From Leisingera sp. SS27 (GTDB taxonomy: Bacteria; Pseudomonadota; Alphaproteobacteria; Rhodobacterales; Rhodobacteraceae), in contig NZ_JAQNCY010000017.1 of assembly GCF_028368855.1 (NCBI RefSeq), positions 23,619 to 87,618 on the forward strand: a stretch of 64,000 bases of DNA. The letters are read 5' to 3'. Under the pieces are notes generated by a model, which worked only from the letters and a program-made list of their open reading frames with translations, did not search any database and was not told the DNA's origin. A program made the position numbers and the translations under genes. The stretch's first letter is position 1. Each line of letters opens with the position of its first letter. This document shows, in pieces, positions 57,014 to 64,000 of this stretch.

Positions 57014-57075
57014 GGCCAAAGATCTACGCCCAGTTGCACGCCCCCGCAAGCGGGAGTCCTCCCGGCAGGCAAGGA

Positions 57076-58005
57076 TCAGCGCGCCCGGTTCTCCGGATGC
57101 AGCGCCTTGCCCAGGATGTGACCGGACTGATGGATCACATGATGCGCCTGACCGACAATCAGCGGGTCTGGCATCCGGGCAATCTTGGGGTCCTTGCCCG
57201 GATAGTCCAGCGAGGCCAGAAAGTGCCGCATGCAGTTCAGCCGCGCCCGCTTCTTGCAGTTCGACTTGATCACCGTCCAGGGCGCGTCCGCGGTGTCGGT
57301 GTAAAAGAACATCGCCTCCTTGGCCTCGGTGTAATCATCCCACTTGCCCAAGGACGCCTTGTCGATCGGCGACAGTTTCCACTGCTTCAGCGGATCGGTC
57401 TCGCGCGAGACGAACCGCCGCTTCTGTTCTTTCCGGGTGACCGAGAACCAATACTTGTACAACCGGATTCCAGAGCGCACCAGCATCCGCTCGAACTCCG
57501 GCGCCTGGCGCATGAATTCCAGATATTCGTTCGGCTCGCAGAAACTCATCACCCGCTCGACGCCTGCCCGGTTGTACCATGACCGGTCATACAGCACGAT
57601 CTCACCGCTGGTCGGCAGATGCCGCACATAGCGCTGGAAATACCACTGCCCGCGTTCCTCGTCAGAGGGCTTGTTCAAGGCCACCACCCGGGCCGAGCGC
57701 GGGTTCAGGTGTTCAGTAAAGCGCTTGATGGTGCCGCCCTTGCCCGCCGCATCACGCCCCTCGAACAGCATCACGAACTTCTCGCCGGTCTCCTGTGCCC
57801 ACAGCTGCACTTTCAGCAGTTCTGCCTGCAACCGCGCCTTCTCCGCCTCATAGGCCTTGCGCGGCATCTTCTTGGCGTACGGGTATCTGCCGCTCTCAAA
57901 CGCCCGGCGGATCTCCTCGGCACTGGGTCCGCGAGCCTGGCCGGCTGCCTTTACCGGCCTGTCTTCCGGGGTGTTGTTCACAATCTTTTCTGCTGCGGCG
58001 TCCAT
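57076..58005 (-). CDS. ppk2: Polyphosphate kinase 2
   Basis: A 309-residue PPK2-family kinase with Walker A GRDAAGKGGTIKRF (about residues 84-97) and Walker B-like VLYDRSWYNRAGVERVM. It transfers phosphate between polyphosphate and nucleotides in the cytosol. The single PPK2 domain and length suit class I enzymes, which phosphorylate NDPs to NTPs; the exact class is not certain. ATG 58005 follows GAGGGAGCTTTTG. About 60 bp separate it from the upstream DUF1007 gene. Confidence 0.93.
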   Translation of the reverse strand: MDAAAEKIVNNTPEDRPVKAAGQARGPSAEEIRRAFESGRYPYAKKMPRKAYEAEKARLQAELLKVQLWAQETGEKFVMLFEGRDAAGKGGTIKRFTEHLNPRSARVVALNKPSDEERGQWYFQRYVRHLPTSGEIVLYDRSWYNRAGVERVMSFCEPNEYLEFMRQAPEFERMLVRSGIRLYKYWFSVTRKEQKRRFVSRETDPLKQWKLSPIDKASLGKWDDYTEAKEAMFFYTDTADAPWTVIKSNCKKRARLNCMRHFLASLDYPGKDPKIARMPDPLIVGQAHHVIHQSGHILGKALHPENRAR

Positions 58006-58097
58006 CAAAAGCTCCCTCTTTCAATCTGCGCCGCGACCTTACCGCCGCCGCGGCTGCACCGCGCTGACCTGCATCAAAAGATACGCCCCCTGCACAA

Positions 58098-58188
58098 CAA
58101 AAGGCGGCCCCGGCAGGCCGCTTGATCCCTTTCATCTGGCTGAAAATATCCTGGGGTGAGGGCCCGAAGGGGCCGAGGGGCAAAGCCC
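58098..58188. repeat. Intergenic repeat element, copy 2, with terminator for the CMD gene
   Basis: The core 58131-58151 is identical over 21 bp to 34943-34963. It is followed by GC-rich stems that reach the stop codon at 58189 (GAGGGG, then CAAA, then GCCCCT). Next to it, GCGGCC/GGCCGC (58104-58109 and 58116-58121) reads as a minus-strand terminator with a T-run. Confidence 0.7.
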
Positions 58189-58797
58189 CTACTTATGCCC
58201 CCAATCGTCCGGGTTCTCCGAATTGTTCGGGCTCAGGCCCAGCACATCCCCTTTGGTGGAGCACCCAAGCCCCAGCACCGTCCGGTTGGCATAGGCAAAA
58301 TAGGCCGTGACCTGGTTGATCTCCAGGATTTCTCCGTCGTCAAACCCGGCCTCCCGCAGCGCCGCGATATCCGCCTCGCTCACACTGGCGGGTTCCTCTG
58401 TCAGCATCCGTGCATAGCCCATCGCCAGCACCTGCGCAGGCTCCAGAGGTGCAGCACCGGGGTCACGCGCCTCGATCGCCGCCCGGATCGCCAGACCGCG
58501 TTCCTCGTCGCCCAGCAGCCGCTGCAGCCCGGCAAAGTGATGCTCGACGCAATAGGCGCAGTCATTGAGGCTGGAGACCCAGACCCCGAGCACCTCCAGG
58601 AACCATTTCGGGACCTTATTGCCGGTGTGGTGCAGCACGCTTTTGTACAGCGCCATATGGCCTTCCATCGAATGCGGCCGCAGGGAATGCACCATCATGA
58701 TGTTGTCAACATTGCCGCCCGGCCCGGTCACCCGCTCATACAGCTTCTTCAGCTTGCCGGTTGCCTCTTCAAACGGAACGGTCCTGATCCAGGCCAT
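58189..58797 (-). CDS. Peroxidase-related (carboxymuconolactone decarboxylase / AhpD-like) protein
   Basis: A 202-residue helical protein of the CMD/AhpD superfamily with the redox motif C80-x2-C83-x3-H87 in DCAYCVEHH. In AhpD this motif reduces alkyl hydroperoxides; length and the N-terminal AWIRTVPFEEATGKLKKLYE fit the 'peroxidase-related enzyme' subfamily. Cytosolic. The stop codon lies at the edge of a repeated intergenic element. Confidence 0.88.
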   Translation of the reverse strand: MAWIRTVPFEEATGKLKKLYERVTGPGGNVDNIMMVHSLRPHSMEGHMALYKSVLHHTGNKVPKWFLEVLGVWVSSLNDCAYCVEHHFAGLQRLLGDEERGLAIRAAIEARDPGAAPLEPAQVLAMGYARMLTEEPASVSEADIAALREAGFDDGEILEINQVTAYFAYANRTVLGLGCSTKGDVLGLSPNNSENPDDWGHK

Positions 58798-58939
58798 GTC
58801 TCTCTCCCTGACTGTTTGGCCCGGAGAGTAGCGGGATCTGACCCGGCGGTAAGGAGGAACCGAACGTCACGGGTGTTCTGGCTGGCGGCACCGCCGCCCC
58901 GCGCCTGCCTGCTCCCCAGCTGGCGCAGGGCGCTTTGAC

Positions 58940-60355
58940 CTATTTCGCAGCCTCACGCGCCACCGCGGCAATCGCCGCTTGCACATCCGCCTCGCGGCTG
59001 CGGTGGTTGGTGATCGCGGCGCGCAGCATCACGCGGCCGCCTGCGCGGGTTGTCGAGAACACCGCCTCGCCGCTTTCCTGCAGGGTCTGGGCGACATGCG
59101 CGTTGATCACAGATTGCGCTTCCGGCTCCAGATCGCTGCGCGCTGTGAACACGCAGACGTTTGACACCACCGGCGCCCCCATTGCCATTAGGGGCTGCGC
59201 CTCAACCTCCGCCGCCATGAAACCCGCCAGCTCGCTATTGCCGGTAATCGCCTCGGAGAACGCCGCCTCGCCATAGGTCTCCAGCGCCGTCCAGACCTTC
59301 AGCGCCCGGTTGCCGCGGCTGAGGTCAATGCCGTAGTCGCAAAACCACGGCTCGCCGCCCGCCAGCCCGCGCTCTGCCCCTTCCAGATAGGCAGGCCGCG
59401 CTGCAAAGGCTGCCCGGTGCTCGTCCTCGTTCCTGAGCAGCGCCATGCCGCAGTCATAGCCCACATACATCCACTTGTGGAAATCGAGCGCAATACTGTC
59501 TGCCCGCCCGATCCCGTCACTCAGCGACCGGTACGGCTCCGCTGCAATCCGTGTCCAGGCGCCAAAGGCCCCGTCCACATGCAGCCACAGCCCCAGGTCC
59601 GCTGCCGCATCCGCCAAGGCATTCAGATCGTCAAACAGCCCCAGATCCACGGTGCCCGCATTGCCGACCACCAGAAAGGGCAGCGCGCCTGCGGCCTTGT
59701 CCTCTGCCACCATCCGGGCCAGGGCCGCGCAGTCCAGCCTGCCCGCCGCCAGCGGCACCTGCCGCAGGTTGTCCGAACCGATACCCAGAAGCTCCATCGC
59801 CTTCAGCGTCGCGTTATGCACGCCCTCGCCAGCATAGGCGGTCAGCCGCACCGCGCCCTGCCCGGTCTTGCGCAGGTCCTTCAGAACCCGCAGCCGCGCC
59901 GCCTGAAAGGCGATCACCGTCGCCTGCGAGGTGCCGGTGACCAGCAGCCCGCTGGCCCCCTCCGGCATGCCCATCTTGCGGCGGGTCCAATCCACCACCG
60001 CGCGCTCCATGTAGTTCGCACCGTGATCGCGCCCGCCCATATTAGCGTTGACGGCTGCAGCAGCCAAAGAGCTGATCAGGTCAGAGGCCAGCCCCGACCC
60101 CTGCACCCAGCCCCAGAACCGCGGATGAATATTGCCGCCGTGATAGGGCAGCACGTCCTTGATGATCCGGTCCACCGTTTCCCGCGGTCCGCGCGCCTCT
60201 GCCGTCACCGCATAGCGCGCATCGATATCCTCCGGCACCGGCTGCCACGGCCGCTCCGCCGCCTGCTGCATCTGGTCCAGCGCCGCATCCAGCATCCGCT
60301 GCGCCTCTGCCCGGAACGCCGCCCAGTCCTGCGTCCTGATCCCCTTCTCAGCCAC
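58940..60355 (-). CDS. PLP-dependent decarboxylase (group II, aromatic L-amino acid decarboxylase-like)
   Basis: A 471-residue PLP enzyme of the group II decarboxylase family. The Schiff-base lysine is K294 in LDFHKWMYVGYDCG; a strand with VVGNAGTVDLG and HVDGAFGAW precede it, with the Asp that contacts the PLP nitrogen. HPRFWGWVQGSG near residue 77 is a substrate-loop element. Substrates in the family include tyrosine, tryptophan, DOPA, glutamate and 2,4-diaminobutyrate; this one cannot be assigned. Confidence 0.87.
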   Translation of the reverse strand: MAEKGIRTQDWAAFRAEAQRMLDAALDQMQQAAERPWQPVPEDIDARYAVTAEARGPRETVDRIIKDVLPYHGGNIHPRFWGWVQGSGLASDLISSLAAAAVNANMGGRDHGANYMERAVVDWTRRKMGMPEGASGLLVTGTSQATVIAFQAARLRVLKDLRKTGQGAVRLTAYAGEGVHNATLKAMELLGIGSDNLRQVPLAAGRLDCAALARMVAEDKAAGALPFLVVGNAGTVDLGLFDDLNALADAAADLGLWLHVDGAFGAWTRIAAEPYRSLSDGIGRADSIALDFHKWMYVGYDCGMALLRNEDEHRAAFAARPAYLEGAERGLAGGEPWFCDYGIDLSRGNRALKVWTALETYGEAAFSEAITGNSELAGFMAAEVEAQPLMAMGAPVVSNVCVFTARSDLEPEAQSVINAHVAQTLQESGEAVFSTTRAGGRVMLRAAITNHRSREADVQAAIAAVAREAAK

Positions 60356-60524
60356 CTGCGCGCCCTCCTCCTGCCTGCCGCTGGCGAAGGTTTAACGCGC
60401 AAATGCTGCAGTTGCACGGAGAAGATCGCCGCACCCGGATTACCGGAGGCGGACTTCGGATATTGCGAAACTCAGGACCAAGCCGGACTCTCAGCAAACT
60501 GAAGAAGATGCAACTGCGGCAGAA

Positions 60525-60899
60525 TCAGAAACTCTTTCCGGGCCTGACTTCGGAATACTGCCTCTTGCGCTTGGTGTCCCCAAAGACCTGATAGAAGCTC
60601 TGCCCGTCGATCTTCTCGAAGGCGATGCATTCTGCGGCCCCAAACATCTCCAGCTCATAGCAAATCCGACCGCGAGACCGCAGCTTGTAAGTCGTGGTCT
60701 CGGTCTTACCCTTCCAAATCACATCCATCGTCCCGTCGGGTTTGACATACATTGCCCCCTCGTTGTTCTTTCCCAACGGATAGGTGTTGCCGACCAGCAG
60801 CTTCTTTACTTCCTTCTTGGAAAACGACGGTCCGGCTGCAGCTGGCAGCGCCAGCGATACTGCAACCAGAAATACGGAAATTGCCCGTGCAAACTGCAT
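60525..60899 (-). CDS. Small secreted protein of unknown function
   Basis: A 124-residue protein with a signal peptide (about 1-22, ending PAAAG). The mature part has an N-terminal KKEVKKLLVGNTYPLGKN segment, GAMYVKPDGTMDVIWKGK and two cysteines (CYE and ECIAFEK) likely forming a disulfide. This beta-rich pattern of a single domain recurs in small Rhodobacteraceae exported proteins. ATG 60899 has a strong RBS (GGGAGGGAGCC). Confidence 0.75.
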   Translation of the reverse strand: MQFARAISVFLVAVSLALPAAAGPSFSKKEVKKLLVGNTYPLGKNNEGAMYVKPDGTMDVIWKGKTETTTYKLRSRGRICYELEMFGAAECIAFEKIDGQSFYQVFGDTKRKRQYSEVRPGKSF

Positions 60900-61110
60900 G
60901 GCTCCCTCCCATTTGTTACTGGCAAAAGATGAATTGTTAACGCCTCGGCATCTTACCACAGTTGCACTTTCCATCCAAAATGAAACCCTGCAGTTGACTT
61001 TCACCGCCACCCGCCGCCTTATCCACAGCCCCTTGCGTCCCTCTTCCACCCGGCCCCAACACCTGCCATAATGCTCTTCAATCAACACCAAGGAAGAGCA
61101 GCTCCCGCAC

Positions 61111-63069
61111 ATGGCCGACGACCTCCTCAGCACGCCTGCATCGGAAACCTATGACGCGTCCTCTATCGAGGTTCTGGAAGGCCTCGAACCGGTCCGCCAG
61201 CGCCCCGGCATGTATATCGGCGGCACCGATGAACGCGCGCTGCACCATATGGTGGCCGAGATCCTCGACAACTCCATGGACGAGGCCGTCGCCGGCCACG
61301 CCAACCGGATCGAGGTGACGCTGCATTCCGATTACGCCGTCACGATCTCCGACAACGGCCGCGGCATCCCGATCGACCCGCACCCCAAGTTCCCGGACAA
61401 ATCCGCGCTGGAAGTGATCCTCTGCACCCTGCACGCAGGCGGCAAGTTCTCCGGCAAGGCCTACCAGACCTCGGGCGGGTTGCACGGCGTCGGCTCCTCG
61501 GTGGTGAACGCGCTGTCGGATTCCATGGTCGTGCAAGTGGCCAAGAACAAGGAACTGTTCGAGCAGCGCTTCTCCCGCGGCCTGCCCCTGGGCCCGGTTG
61601 AGAAAATCGGAGCGGCGCCCAACAAGCGCGGCACCTTCGTGACCTTCCACGCCGACGAGCAGATCTTCGGCCACCACCGCTTCAAGCCCAAGCGCCTGTT
61701 TACGCTCGTGCGCTCCAAGGCCTATCTGTTCTCCGGCGTCGAAATCCGCTGGAAGTCCGAAATCGACGACGGTGAAACCCCGACCGAGGCCACCTTCCAC
61801 TTCCCCGGCGGCCTCAAGGACTACCTGACAGAGGTGCTCGGCAAATCCTCCGTCTACGCAGACCAGCCCTTCGCGGGCAAGGTCGAGTTCCGCGAGAAAT
61901 TCGGCGCGCCGGGCTACGTGGAATGGGCGATCAACTGGACGCCCTCGCGCGACGGCTTCACCCAGTCCTACTGTAACACCGTCCCGACGCCCGAGGGCGG
62001 CACCCACGTGACCGGCTTCTGGGCCGCGATCCTCAAGGGCATCAAGGCCTATGGCGAGCTGGTCAGCAACAAGAAGGCCGCCCAGATCACCCGCGACGAC
62101 CTGATGGCGGGCGGCTGCGCGCTGGTCTCCTGCTTCATCGCCGACCCCGCGTTCGTCGGCCAGACCAAGGACCGCCTGTCGACCGAGGCCGCCTCCAAAA
62201 TGGTGGAAAACTCGGTCCGCGACCACTTCGACAACTGGCTGGCGGCGGACACCAAATCGGCCGGCGCCATCCTCGACTTCCTGATTTTGCGCGCCGAGGA
62301 ACGCCTCCGCCGCAAGCAGGAAAAAGAGACCCAGCGCAAATCCGCCACCAAGAAGCTGCGCCTGCCCGGCAAGCTCACCGACTGCACCTCCAAGGACCGC
62401 TCCGGCACCGAACTGTTCATCGTCGAGGGCGACTCAGCGGGCGGCTCCGGCAAGGGCGCGCGCAACCGCGTGAACCAGGCGCTGCTGCCGCTGAAGGGCA
62501 AGATCCTCAACGTCCTCGGCGCCGCCTCCAACAAGCTCGGCTCAAACGCCGAGATCAACGACCTCTGCGAGGCGCTTGGCGTCGGCCTTGGCACCAAGTT
62601 CAACCTTGACGATCTGCGCTATGACAAGATCATCATCATGACCGACGCGGACGTCGACGGCGCCCATATCGCCTCGCTGCTGATGACCTTCTTCTTCACC
62701 CAGATGCGCCCGCTCATTGACGGCGGCCACCTCTACCTCGCCTGCCCGCCGCTGTTCCGCCTGACCCAGGGCGCCAAGCGCGTCTACTGCCTGGACGAGG
62801 CCGAGCGCGACAAGTGGCTGGAGAAGGGTCTGGGCGGCAAGGGCAAGATCGACGTCTCCCGCTTCAAGGGTCTTGGCGAAATGGACGCCAAGGACCTGAA
62901 GGAGACCACGATGGACCCCGCCACCCGCAAGCTGATCCGCGTCACCATCGACGAGGACGAGCCCGGTGAGACCGGCGACCTGGTCGAGCGCCTGATGGGC
63001 AAGAAACCCGAGCTGCGCTTCCAGTATATCCAGGAGAACGCGAAGTTCGTGGAGGAGCTGGACGTCTAA
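61111..63069 (+). CDS. parE: DNA topoisomerase IV subunit B
   Basis: A 652-residue GHKL ATPase subunit that decatenates chromosomes with ParC. The ATP site has EILDNSMDEA and DNGRGIP. The transducer domain follows, then TOPRIM with EGDSAGGS (about 440) and DADVDG (about 512). The C-terminal FKGLGEMDAKDLKETTMDP is typical of both GyrB and ParE; the short length and the lack of a GyrB insertion point to ParE. Its last 56 bp before GCTGGAC are duplicated 345 bp downstream. Confidence 0.96.
   Translation: MADDLLSTPASETYDASSIEVLEGLEPVRQRPGMYIGGTDERALHHMVAEILDNSMDEAVAGHANRIEVTLHSDYAVTISDNGRGIPIDPHPKFPDKSALEVILCTLHAGGKFSGKAYQTSGGLHGVGSSVVNALSDSMVVQVAKNKELFEQRFSRGLPLGPVEKIGAAPNKRGTFVTFHADEQIFGHHRFKPKRLFTLVRSKAYLFSGVEIRWKSEIDDGETPTEATFHFPGGLKDYLTEVLGKSSVYADQPFAGKVEFREKFGAPGYVEWAINWTPSRDGFTQSYCNTVPTPEGGTHVTGFWAAILKGIKAYGELVSNKKAAQITRDDLMAGGCALVSCFIADPAFVGQTKDRLSTEAASKMVENSVRDHFDNWLAADTKSAGAILDFLILRAEERLRRKQEKETQRKSATKKLRLPGKLTDCTSKDRSGTELFIVEGDSAGGSGKGARNRVNQALLPLKGKILNVLGAASNKLGSNAEINDLCEALGVGLGTKFNLDDLRYDKIIIMTDADVDGAHIASLLMTFFFTQMRPLIDGGHLYLACPPLFRLTQGAKRVYCLDEAERDKWLEKGLGGKGKIDVSRFKGLGEMDAKDLKETTMDPATRKLIRVTIDEDEPGETGDLVERLMGKKPELRFQYIQENAKFVEELDV
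63001..63056 (+). repeat. Direct repeat copy 1 (within the parE 3' end)
   Basis: The 56 bp from the KKPELRF codons to the FVEE codons of parE. Copy 2 at 63346-63401 matches 50 of 56 positions by eye. This is the functional copy. Confidence 0.85.
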
Positions 63070-63073
63070 GCCA

Positions 63074-63295
63074 ATGGCTTTCAAGCTTTTCGCTGGGCTT
63101 TTCTTGGCCCTGCATGTTTTCTTCCTCCTTCTACTTTACCTCAAGGCGAGGGAGGAGGATGCAACGCTTGGCATTCTCGAGTTTTGGTTTGGGCGTGCGC
63201 GGCCTCACCCTGCGCTTCAGTTTTTGATGCTGCTGGCGTCCGCAAGCACAGCCGCGGTGCTGACCACTATCATTGCCGCGGTGCTTCCTTTCTGA
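63074..63295 (+). CDS. Small two-helix membrane protein
   Basis: A 73-residue protein with two hydrophobic segments (LFAGLFLALHVFFLLLLYL, residues 5-23, and one at about 50-72 with TAAVLTTIIAAVLPF) separated by a short polar loop. It begins 4 bp after parE, inside the interval flanked by the two parE-end copies. The function is unknown. It could be native, or cargo of the event that made the duplication. Confidence 0.6.
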   Translation: MAFKLFAGLFLALHVFFLLLLYLKAREEDATLGILEFWFGRARPHPALQFLMLLASASTAAVLTTIIAAVLPF

Positions 63296-63345
63296 CTCCG
63301 GTGTTTGCATTCACCAGCCACACGCATAGAGTGAGGCCGAAGTGC

Positions 63346-63401
63346 AAGAAACCCGAGCTCCGGTTCCAGGAAATCTAAGAGAACGCGAAGTTCGTGGAGG
63401 A
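63346..63401 (+). repeat. Direct repeat copy 2 (degenerate parE 3' end)
   Basis: Six mismatches to copy 1, including one that creates an in-frame TAA. The match stops abruptly at 63402. Sequence turns AT-rich right after it. Confidence 0.85.
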
Positions 63402-63423
63402 ACCAAGTGTTAGAGGAGTTAGT

Positions 63424-63888
63424 TTGAAAAAAGAAGAGTTTAGAAGAGAATTCTCAAATAGAAGAGAAGAATTTGAGAGTTTGCGGACTACCGTTTTCGG
63501 CCTAATATCGAAGGCAATTGCAGAGGCCGGGGTCGCAGCAATGCCCATCCTTTCTCGTGTAAAAGACATCGACAGCGCCGCTGCAAAGTTCGAAAGAAAG
63601 AAATACTCCAAGCCATTCCAACAAATGACAGATGTCGTTGGCTTTAGAGTAGTGCTGTACCTAGAGCACGAGATTGAAACTCTGGAAAGGACAATACGAA
63701 AGTATTTCGAAGTTGATGAGCACAACTCAGTAGACAAAAGGAAGCCTTCAGATGTCCAAACAGTGGGGTACAGATCACTTCACTTGATTTGCACTCTTGG
63801 AAAGAAACGCGAAAAGCTACCGGAGTACCTTGAAGCGTGCGATTTTCCTTTTGAGTTTCAGATCAGAACTGCCTTAGCAGGCTGCTGA
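63424..63888 (+). CDS. RelA/SpoT-domain (alarmone synthetase-like) protein, truncated
   Basis: A 154-codon frame that is AT-rich compared with its neighbours. It shows the (p)ppGpp synthetase fold: SRVKDIDSAAAKFERK (about 44-59), TDVVGFRVVLYL (69-80), GYRSLH (115-120) and FEFQIRT (143-149). The frame stops just after IRTALA, where intact members continue with a QHAWA-like helix and a C-terminal part. GC-rich sequence resumes at the same point, so it looks interrupted. TTG 63424 is chosen as start, 5 nt after GAGGAG; a GTG at 63394 lies in the repeat. Confidence 0.7.
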   Translation: MKKEEFRREFSNRREEFESLRTTVFGLISKAIAEAGVAAMPILSRVKDIDSAAAKFERKKYSKPFQQMTDVVGFRVVLYLEHEIETLERTIRKYFEVDEHNSVDKRKPSDVQTVGYRSLHLICTLGKKREKLPEYLEACDFPFEFQIRTALAGC

Positions 63889-64000
63889 AATAGTTGTTGA
63901 GCCGGAACGCTTTCCCGTGATCCGGTCCGGTTCGACGGATGTGTCATGCCTGTCGATGCGTCTGCGTATCGCTCCTGGTTCCATCTTTCCCTTCACGCCC
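63874..64000. mobile_element. Possible insertion sequence or second element boundary (edge of window)
   Basis: GC content jumps at about 63874, exactly where the RelA/SpoT homology ends. The new sequence starts near GGCTGCTGAAATAG, which looks like an insertion sequence end, but neither a transposase nor the second end is visible in the window. Confidence 0.3.

Noticed and set aside
63394..63423. GTG start of the RelA/SpoT frame at 63394
   Set aside because: These codons belong to the duplicated parE segment. The TTG at 63424 has a well-placed GAGGAG and gives the family-like N-terminus.

Overview
The window is about 64 kb of high-GC, gene-dense chromosome that reads as an alphaproteobacterium of the Rhodobacteraceae (Roseobacter group, Leisingera/Phaeobacter/Ruegeria-like). 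The signs are a PHA regulon of phaR, phaP, phaC and phaZ, class I PHA synthase, a SdhE-type assembly factor, an LdtR-like MarR regulator, a 648-residue ThrRS and a 1027-residue ValRS, and many small conserved genes without function names. No rRNA, tRNA, CRISPR array or prophage was recognised. Almost all of the window looks like core genome; only the last ~650 bp looks acquired.

Layout. 0-6.4 kb: edge of a DUF2235 gene, an orphan CoxL-type molybdopterin subunit, an ornithine-decarboxylase-like enzyme divergent from an Lrp regulator across a palindrome, and a GcvA-like LysR divergent from a sterol-desaturase-family hydroxylase. 6.7-12 kb: valS, DUF1330, then a coupled run of two TerB-like proteins and a leaderless PhnD-like protein. 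12.1-20.5 kb: a polar-amino-acid-type ABC importer followed by glutamine synthetase-like / GATase / glutamine synthetase-like / FAD oxidase genes, which resembles a gamma-glutamylated amine (putrescine-like) degradation route. 20.6-22.7 kb: a DegT aminotransferase and small membrane proteins. 22.8-30.2 kb: phaR, then an epimerase and a cyclase-TPR gene, then phaP-phaC and divergent phaZ, with CTGC-N3-GCAG sites at phaP and phaC/phaZ. 30-35.3 kb: three alpha/beta hydrolases, a VOC protein and a DUF4105 membrane protein.

35.5-40.3 kb: thrS, then a complete bufferin-type copper RiPP operon (DUF2282 precursor, DUF692 MNIO, DUF2063 partner, DoxX membrane protein). This is the most interesting biosynthetic system in the window. 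40.3-53.3 kb: ArsC/Spx-like protein, cold-shock protein, folA-thyA, gloA, MarR, sdhE, XRE regulator, aspartate aminotransferase, an ORF that runs antisense through its neighbours, an NmrA protein, an EF-hand protein, a cNMP-binding-like/cyclase fusion, a cytosine-deaminase-like enzyme and a LysR. 53.3-63.3 kb: MATE pump, DUF2461, a DUF1007-NicO metal transport pair, PPK2, a CMD peroxidase-like protein, a PLP decarboxylase, a small secreted protein and parE.

Right edge: a degenerate 56-bp copy of the parE 3' end lies 345 bp downstream of the real one. It is followed at once by an AT-rich RelA/SpoT-domain gene cut off after its E-x-Q-x-R-T motif, where GC-rich sequence resumes. This looks like the edge of an acquired island with a second insertion in it.
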